Origin: Oscillospiraceae bacterium
GTDB lineage: Bacteria; Bacillota; Clostridia; Oscillospirales; CAG-272
Direction of reading: 5' to 3'
NCBI GenBank assembly: GCA_003343845.1
Contig: QAKK01000032.1
Span: 44,170 to 60,445 of the forward strand
DNA: 16,276 bases
A program made the translations under genes and the position numbers. Every line of letters begins with the position of its first letter. Positions within the stretch are counted from its first letter, which is position 1. Below the pieces are notes generated by a model. It saw only the letters and a list, made by a program, of their open reading frames with translations, did no database searches and was not told where the DNA came from. Shown here piece after piece: positions 12,005 to 16,276 of this stretch.

Positions 12005-13799
12005 CGGTGTCACCTCGATTCTGATTATCCGACTTCCACTTCTTTGCACGGCGAAACCCGAGAGATTCCGCCTCGGCAACAGTTTCGGCATAGCATTCGC
12101 CTTTTTTCTTCTCTATAGCAACACGATCATACTGCTGATCCATCGGCAAATGGTAGATTCGCTCTCCGTTTGCAGCGATGTTGCATTTTACCATCGGGTA
12201 TTCGGCAGAATACGGAATCACGCGCGCCTCAATTTCAAAGAAATTTGCTGCATCTTTAGCAATGGGCGACAACTCGGCAGTGGATATAAACACGCCGATG
12301 CACTGCTCCTGCGGATGTTCAAACCGATATTTTTCAAGTGTTCCGTAAAGCTGGAATATATGCTTTTCATGGATAGTTTTGTGCGCGTTCCATCGCTTGC
12401 ACTGAATAATCAGCGTCCGCCCTTCTTTTCGCGCAATCAGATCGCGTCCGAGATCGCCAAGACCGTCAGTCGCACCGGTATAGCGAACGGAAAAACCGTG
12501 CTGTTCGTACCGATAGCCGATATACCGCTCATATTCGATCCCTGCCGCCCATGCCGTTTTTGTCGAGTTGCCGTGAATGCAGTTTTCTCTGTAACGGTTC
12601 AATGCGATCTGAAACTTTTCGGCGGGCGCAAGCATATTCCATTCATCGGGATTCAGCCACTCGCGATACAAATTATATTCGTCCTCCACTGCCGCAGCTG
12701 TTTCCGCGGCATATGCTTGCGCCGGCGGCAAGGTGATGAACTCTTCAAGCCACGGCACGGTATCCTTCAAATAGTTCAACTGATAGCGCAGGCTTTTGTT
12801 TTCGCGGCGCAGCTTGGCAAGCTTTTTCCCGTTGGATTCGATCTCTTCTGCCTTTTTAACAGCGGGAAATGATTTTGCGCGCAGAGCGGCTGCCGCCGCC
12901 TCTGCCTCATAACGAGCCAATTCCGCAAACAGGTCTGCAAGATACGGGAATGTCTGCTTTTTCTGATTCAAAAGCGCCCATGCTGCTTTAATCTTTTTTC
13001 TGCTCTCTTTCAATGCCGCTGTTTCGGCAGCGCAGGCAGCTATCTGCGCATTGGCTTGCTCCCCGAGGTCGGAGAGCAAGCCGAGTTCGAGCGCGATACG
13101 GTACATATGTTTGCAGGGCTGATGCCTGTGCTGAAAGTCCGGACAGGTGCAATCGTTCAGCGTGGTACGGTATACTGCGCTGCTTGCGCCGCGTATTTCA
13201 AAGCACAGGTGCGTTGATGGCAGGATTTCGATTCTTTCATCTGCGGCAGAAGTGATTTTTTCAGCACAGGCATCTAAAGTTGCGTGCGCGAAAGAGCGGC
13301 ATAAAAAGGTGTTTTGAACATATGCTTTCCGCAAGGCACTTTGTGCGGCGCGCCGGTACAAATCGTCGATGGACTGTCGCTGACTTTTAAGGGCGGCTAT
13401 GGTAATGTCACAGTTGTTGGCACGCCTCTCAATTTGCTCTTTCTCATAGTTCAAATTCTGAATGCGATTCTTTGCCTGTTCAAGCTTTTTTTTCGCTTCA
13501 GCCGCACGATTTTTCGCGTTTTCCAATTCTTCTGCGGTTGGCGGGATAATGACGCGCGAGGCAGCTGCGCGCGCGTCCTGCAGCCGTTGCTCTATGATGG
13601 TAAGCTTGTCTTGTAATGCGGAAACTTTCCGGCTGAGTTCTTCGTTTTCCTGCTTCAGCCGGTCTCGCTCATTTGCATATTCTCTTTCTTTGTCTGCGAA
13701 ATACTTTGCATCCGCATGTCTTGCCCGATGCAAAGTGATAATCCAAAGTACCATGACAGCGAAAACAACACAAAGAAACGCAATGTCAGAGGGAGACAT
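11982..13799 (-). CDS. Membrane-anchored coiled-coil/SWIM/Mrr endonuclease protein
   Basis: A 605-residue multidomain protein. In order: a transmembrane helix (4-24, AFLCVVFAVMVLWIITL), a long coiled coil (about 35-150), a SWIM zinc finger with C217-x-C219 and C229-x-H231 (CTCPDF...PCKH), a second coiled region (about 250-345), and an Mrr-type PD-(D/E)xK nuclease (about 413-525) with E424, D453 in GDLGRDL and Q466-x-K468 in IIQCKRW. The C-terminus (IYHLPMDQQYD...EAESLGFRRAKKW) resembles a degenerate Ada-type metal-binding module. ATG 13799 follows AGAGGT by six bases; a TTG at 13814 overlaps the immA stop and is less likely. It lies between immA and int in the lysogeny operon, so it should be made by the resident element. 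Superinfection exclusion or defence is plausible but unproved. Confidence 0.85.
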   Translation of the reverse strand: MSPSDIAFLCVVFAVMVLWIITLHRARHADAKYFADKEREYANERDRLKQENEELSRKVSALQDKLTIIEQRLQDARAAASRVIIPPTAEELENAKNRAAEAKKKLEQAKNRIQNLNYEKEQIERRANNCDITIAALKSQRQSIDDLYRRAAQSALRKAYVQNTFLCRSFAHATLDACAEKITSAADERIEILPSTHLCFEIRGASSAVYRTTLNDCTCPDFQHRHQPCKHMYRIALELGLLSDLGEQANAQIAACAAETAALKESRKKIKAAWALLNQKKQTFPYLADLFAELARYEAEAAAAALRAKSFPAVKKAEEIESNGKKLAKLRRENKSLRYQLNYLKDTVPWLEEFITLPPAQAYAAETAAAVEDEYNLYREWLNPDEWNMLAPAEKFQIALNRYRENCIHGNSTKTAWAAGIEYERYIGYRYEQHGFSVRYTGATDGLGDLGRDLIARKEGRTLIIQCKRWNAHKTIHEKHIFQLYGTLEKYRFEHPQEQCIGVFISTAELSPIAKDAANFFEIEARVIPYSAEYPMVKCNIAANGERIYHLPMDQQYDRVAIEKKKGECYAETVAEAESLGFRRAKKWKSDNQNRGDTDAHLQNQ

Positions 13800-13810
13800 G
13801 CTTTTACCTC

Positions 13811-14689
13811 TCAATCATAATTTCGAAAACAAATTTTGCAAGGCTCTTTGCCAAGGTCGACGGCGCAGGAGATGGAGAGCGGACATGTATCGCGCCCGAT
13901 AAGGTATGTGCAATTTCCTTTATGATACCGCTCGCCGTGGTTTGTGATATAGATAACCTCTTCCTGCTCGGATTCATCGGCGGAGAGGGCTGCGGCAGCA
14001 AGTGTCGGTTCGGTCGGCGTTGGTTCTGCGCGGGTACGCGCGGTGATGACGAATGTCTGCGACTGCGCTGTGTCGGGCGTATATATGAGGCGCCGAAAAT
14101 GCAGCACTGATACAGACGCGATGACGAGCACAAGTGCGACACCGATGCTTGCATAGAAAGACAAAAGCGGGCGAGCCGGCTTTACCTGCGGCGTCTCCGG
14201 CTGCTCTGCCTGCAATTCTGCGAGCACATGTGCCGCACGCTCGCGGTCCAGGAGCGTCATCCGCTGGATCTGCTTGACGGTGCGGACGCGCGCTGCGCGC
14301 AGCGCATCGAGCGGCGCGAGCAAAGCGTAGGCAAAGGCATCCGCCTCACGCTCCTGGGCAGTATCAGATGCGTCATACCCGAGTGCGCCGGTTGCGATAT
14401 GCCGCAGCACGATATGCCCGATTTCGTGTGCCAAGGAAAACAGCCGCGTGCCGACGCTGCAGGTATCATCATAAAACACGACATTGCAATCCATCACGCG
14501 CGTGCAAAATGCCGGGCAGTGCATATAGTCATCGAACGACAATTTTTCGAGGATGGGGGCGCCTTCGGCGTAGGTCAACAGCTTATACCCGAGGGCATCG
14601 CAAAGATGCCTCATGGTATCGAGACGCAGGGGCAAGGCGAGTTTGTACTGTTTTGCGAAATCGTCGGCAATACGAATGATGTTCTCCAT
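13811..14689 (-). CDS. ImmA/IrrE metalloprotease with TM and C-terminal Cys-rich domain
   Basis: The 292-residue protein has an N-terminal ImmA/IrrE zinc-protease domain (about 10-160) with H88-E-I-G-H92 and the third-ligand region E115 (READAFA). Relatives cleave the repressor of their own element and induce it (B. subtilis ICEBs1 ImmA). One transmembrane segment follows (174-197, LLSFYASIGVALVLVIASVSVL), then a Thr/Glu-rich linker and a C-terminal module (about 245-289, VIYITNHGERYHKGNCTYL...GKEPCKIC) of the small Ada-like cysteine/metal-binding type often attached to membrane proteins. The start follows AAGGAG by nine bases. That site can be masked by an 11-bp inverted repeat. It is followed 12 bases later by the SWIM-Mrr gene. 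It probably acts on the adjacent CI-like repressor. Confidence 0.9.
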   Translation of the reverse strand: MENIIRIADDFAKQYKLALPLRLDTMRHLCDALGYKLLTYAEGAPILEKLSFDDYMHCPAFCTRVMDCNVVFYDDTCSVGTRLFSLAHEIGHIVLRHIATGALGYDASDTAQEREADAFAYALLAPLDALRAARVRTVKQIQRMTLLDRERAAHVLAELQAEQPETPQVKPARPLLSFYASIGVALVLVIASVSVLHFRRLIYTPDTAQSQTFVITARTRAEPTPTEPTLAAAALSADESEQEEVIYITNHGERYHKGNCTYLIGRDTCPLSISCAVDLGKEPCKICFRNYD

Positions 14690-14694
14690 GGTTG

Positions 14695-14738
14695 AAATCT
14701 CCTTAAAAATAAATTTCAGGGTTGCGCTAAGGAGATTT
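14695..14738 (-). promoter_or_regulatory. Inverted repeat that can mask the immA ribosome site
   Basis: AAATCTCCTTA (14695-14705) and TAAGGAGATTT (14728-14738) are perfect 11-bp complements with a 22-base loop. In a transcript read from the repressor gene, the upstream arm ATCTCCTT pairs with the AAGGAGAT that holds the immA Shine-Dalgarno sequence. Confidence 0.75.
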
Positions 14739-14763
14739 TAACAAATTTGTCGAAAAATGTCAC
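14735..14763 (-). promoter_or_regulatory. Promoter of immA-endonuclease-int
   Basis: GTGACA (14763-14758), a 17-base spacer and TAAAAT (14740-14735) on the minus strand, each box one mismatch from consensus. Transcription would begin near 14728, at the end of the 5' arm of the masking repeat. The spacer contains the palindrome ACAAATTTGT (14741-14750), a possible operator. Confidence 0.6.
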
Positions 14764-14805
14764 CAGTTCCAGTGCATTCTTAGCCGCGCTTGTACCGCTT
14801 CTTTC

Positions 14806-15162
14806 TTATTTATTTTTGAATGCCTCGAGCGTGGAGCGGATGATTTCCTCGGCGTCGGCGGGGACTTCGATGATCCGACGCTCCTTCCCTTTTCCGATGA
14901 CGACCACCATGTTCGCGTTTGATTCGTCCAGCAGCTGCTGCAGCGCCTCACTTCCGTGGGGCGCTTTTTTAATGTCGGTTTTGCCGAGAAGATAGTCCAC
15001 CGATACGCCGAAATAGTCGGCGAGTTTGGTGAGGATGTCGAACGAGGGCTCGGATTGCCCTTTTTCATATTTGACATAGGTCGTCCTATCAATGCCGAGC
15101 ACTGCGGCTACATCTTTTTGCAGGAGACCGCGCGCGGTGCGCAGTTCTTTCAAACGTTCCAT
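14806..15162 (-). CDS. CI-like repressor (XRE helix-turn-helix)
   Basis: The 118-residue DNA-binding protein has an N-terminal XRE helix-turn-helix (residues 4-60, LKELRTARGLLQKDVAAVLGIDRTTYVKYEKGQSEPSFDILTKLADYFGVSVDYLLG) and a short C-terminal part that carries no peptidase. It therefore resembles ICEBs1 ImmR-type repressors, which are removed by ImmA cleavage rather than by RecA-induced self-cleavage. The start follows GAGGTGAT. It is divergent from a Cro-like gene. Its own promoter is covered by one copy of a 19-bp operator, predicting negative autoregulation. The immA gene lies downstream in the same direction. Confidence 0.92.
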   Translation of the reverse strand: MERLKELRTARGLLQKDVAAVLGIDRTTYVKYEKGQSEPSFDILTKLADYFGVSVDYLLGKTDIKKAPHGSEALQQLLDESNANMVVVIGKGKERRIIEVPADAEEIIRSTLEAFKNK

Positions 15163-15179
15163 ATTATCACCTCAAATTT

Positions 15180-15208
15180 ATTATAGGTGAAAGTATTTCA
15201 CATTGCAA
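15180..15208 (-). promoter_or_regulatory. Promoter of the CI-like repressor
   Basis: TTGCAA (15208-15203), 17 bases, TATAAT (15185-15180) on the minus strand. Operator copy 15185-15203 fills the whole spacer. Confidence 0.75.
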
Positions 15209-15303
15209 GAGAAGTGATATTTTTTCACTAATTTTCAAAAAATCTATTGACAAGTGAAGAACAATCACTTATAATACAATCGTCGAGTGACAAATCTTCA
15301 CTT
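15185..15303. promoter_or_regulatory. Four 19-bp repressor operators in the CI/Cro switch
   Basis: The motif (A/G)RGTGA-N7-TCAC(A/T)(T/A) occurs at 15185-15203 (AGGTGA/TCACAT), 15212-15230 (AAGTGA/TCACTA), 15252-15270 (AAGTGA/TCACTT) and 15285-15303 (GAGTGA/TCACTT). All four have exactly seven bases between half-sites. Centres are 27, 40 and 33 bp apart. Site 1 covers the repressor promoter, site 3 the rightward promoter, and site 4 lies just before the Cro-like ribosome site. Confidence 0.85.
15247..15275 (+). promoter_or_regulatory. Rightward early promoter
   Basis: TTGACA (15247-15252), 17 bases, TATAAT (15270-15275), full consensus. It overlaps operator copy 15252-15270. Confidence 0.9.
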
Positions 15304-15315
15304 TTTGGAGGGCTT

Positions 15316-15516
15316 ATGTTGATAAAGGATTTACGGACGGCGAAAGGAATGCCGCAACGGGAGTTTGCCGCGGCGCTCGGCGTAGACCGAACGACCATTG
15401 CGAAATGGGAAACCGGGGCGGCATTGCCGCGGGCGGACATGCTGCCGAAAATTGCAAAGCTGCTCGGCTGCACAATCAGCGATTTATTCGAAGAACGAAA
15501 GGAGGCGGACGCATGA
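15316..15516 (+). CDS. Cro-like XRE helix-turn-helix protein
   Basis: The 66-residue protein is almost only a helix-turn-helix (LIKDLRTAKGMPQREFAAALGVDRTTIAKWETGAALPRADMLPKIAKLLGCTISDLFEE). Its position as the first gene of the rightward transcript, opposite the CI-like repressor, is that of Cro. ATG 15316 has GGAGG only four bases away; TTG at 15319 is spaced better, so either could be used. It starts just beyond operator copy four. Its TGA overlaps the next ATG (ATGA). Confidence 0.88.
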   Translation: MLIKDLRTAKGMPQREFAAALGVDRTTIAKWETGAALPRADMLPKIAKLLGCTISDLFEERKEADA

Positions 15517-15812
15517 ACACACCGAGAATCGCAAGCGTGGAGGTGGCGGTGGAGCTGTATTACAGCACCTTTGCGCTGTACACGGCAGACCTGCGGAAGC
15601 TGTTTCCGGACGCTTCGGCAACGACACTCAGCCGCCTGAAGCGCGTGGCGCGCGAGTACACAATCTCAAACGGGCTGATGCTGATCGACAGCCTGAGTGT
15701 GCCGACCGACGACGCCTACAAGGCGTGGGGGTTGGACATCGGGAAGCTGGAGGCGAAGTTCAAAAAGCTGAAGAACCTCGGGCTCGGCACAGCAAAGGAG
15801 GGAACGGCATGA
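15513..15812 (+). CDS. Small early protein, unknown function
   Basis: 99 residues, not recognised. It is mainly helical (VEVAVELYYSTFALYTADLRKLFP, then TLSRLKRVAREYTI) with a short Lys-rich C-terminus (KLEAKFKKLKNLGLG). Its start overlaps the Cro-like stop as ATGA and follows AAAGGAGG. It should be co-translated with the Cro-like gene. A phage/ICE early accessory role can only be guessed from position. Confidence 0.75.
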   Translation: MNTPRIASVEVAVELYYSTFALYTADLRKLFPDASATTLSRLKRVAREYTISNGLMLIDSLSVPTDDAYKAWGLDIGKLEAKFKKLKNLGLGTAKEGTA

Positions 15813-15988
15813 ACGAGCTTTTGATTTTGGGGCTTGTGCTGACGGTGTTTACGGTCGTCTGCGCCGCCGTGGAGGCGGTGGAGAGCCGGGACGCGATCGT
15901 CGCATGGCTTGACCGGGAGATCACGGCGCACTATGCGGCGCGGATTGCAAAGCGGCGCGTGCGGGAGATCTGGCAGATCCGCAGATGA
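15809..15988 (+). CDS. Small membrane protein, unknown function
   Basis: 59 residues, one N-terminal transmembrane helix (residues 3-24, ELLILGLVLTVFTVVCAAVEAV), then a basic amphipathic tail (AWLDREITAHYAARIAKRRVREIWQIRR). Both ends overlap neighbours as ATGA. A GGAG-type ribosome site (AAGGAGG) lies inside the previous gene. Not recognised. Confidence 0.7.
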   Translation: MNELLILGLVLTVFTVVCAAVEAVESRDAIVAWLDREITAHYAARIAKRRVREIWQIRR

Positions 15989-16276
15989 CAGTGCGCGAGG
16001 AGATCGCGGAGACGATCCGCGCGTACATGATGCAGCTGCCGCCGATCGCGGACAAGCCTCGTCGGGTGGAGCTGGTGATTGAGTATCCGTCAGTGACGGA
16101 AAGACACGAAATTATAAAGGAGATAGAAAAAATGACTGCATTCGAGGACACCAAAGCCGAAACGGAAACAGCCGAAAGTTTGAAAACAAGCGGCGACCGT
16201 ACGACGCTGGCAGGCGGCAACGGTGCGAAGCTGGCAGGCGGCTACGGTGCGACGCTGGCAGGCGGCGACTATGCGA
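15985..16276 (+). CDS. Protein with octapeptide repeats, 3' end beyond window
   Basis: The frame is open to the window edge (97 codons). ATG 15985 overlaps the previous stop as ATGA. A second in-frame ATG at 16132 has a better ribosome site (AAAGGAG, nine bases), so there may be two products or one short gene fused in frame. Residues 1-49 are charged and helical. From 16204 the DNA repeats every 24 bases and encodes TLAGGNGA, KLAGGYGA, TLAGGDYA. The look is of a regular beta-helix like ice-nucleation or pentapeptide-type proteins, but this is only a resemblance from three repeats. It was not identified further. Confidence 0.7.
   Translation, partial: MTVREEIAETIRAYMMQLPPIADKPRRVELVIEYPSVTERHEIIKEIEKMTAFEDTKAETETAESLKTSGDRTTLAGGNGAKLAGGYGATLAGGDYA

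Noticed and set aside
15228..15473. Minus-strand frame over the CI/Cro control region
   Set aside because: It crosses operators and the start of the Cro-like gene and has no ribosome site.

Overview
The window looks like a chromosomal segment of a GC-rich, spore-forming gut Firmicute of the Oscillospiraceae (Ruminococcaceae) type. This is inferred from the strong AGGAGG ribosome sites, near-consensus TTGACA/TATAAT promoters, encoded tRNA CCA ends, a SipL-like SPOCS/LysM spore protein behind a sigma-E-like promoter, and the mix of lipoprotein serpin, DUF378 and YoaP-type acetyltransferase. No species is assigned.

Left edge (1-1224): the 3' part of a tRNA-Asn gene is followed by three more copies of its last ~23 bases (215-237, 361-383, 1099-1121), each with its own intrinsic terminator. 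Between them lie hairpin-rich repeat units. The third module also holds a 170-base symmetrical 'tree' of seven small hairpins on a nested GTGATAT/ATATCAC backbone. Directly after it come a consensus promoter and a four-helix-bundle (S23/IVS-type) protein gene. The whole looks like a small cassette array at a tRNA 3' end.

Middle (1225-10772): ordinary chromosomal genes, mostly on the minus strand and in short, well-terminated units. They are a GNAT-YoaP acetyltransferase; an exported lipoprotein serpin; serC-serA (serine biosynthesis, leader with an inverted-repeat operator candidate); an NAD-dependent epimerase/SDR divergent from an AraC regulator; a DUF378 membrane protein; a SipL-like spore coat protein; an SCP2-domain protein with a histone-H1-like Lys/Ala tail; and a tRNA-Thr/tRNA-Tyr pair.

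Right (10773-16276): the left end of an integrated element (prophage or ICE), with a tyrosine integrase ending 87 bases after tRNA-Tyr. The leftward operon is CI-like repressor, membrane-anchored ImmA/IrrE protease, a membrane-anchored coiled-coil/SWIM/Mrr-endonuclease protein, and integrase. The rightward early operon starts with a Cro-like protein and continues with stop-start-overlapping small genes and a protein with octapeptide repeats that runs off the window. Four copies of a 19-bp operator (RGTGA-N7-TCAC) lie between the divergent repressor genes. The immA ribosome site can be masked by an 11-bp inverted repeat whose 5' arm would be missing from transcripts of a promoter just upstream. 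This suggests a switch that ties the protease, endonuclease and integrase to one promoter.

The most unusual items are the hairpin tree with its S23 gene, the tRNA-Asn 3'-end array, the TM-coiled coil-SWIM-Mrr protein inside a lysogeny operon, and the promoter-dependent masking of the immA ribosome site.
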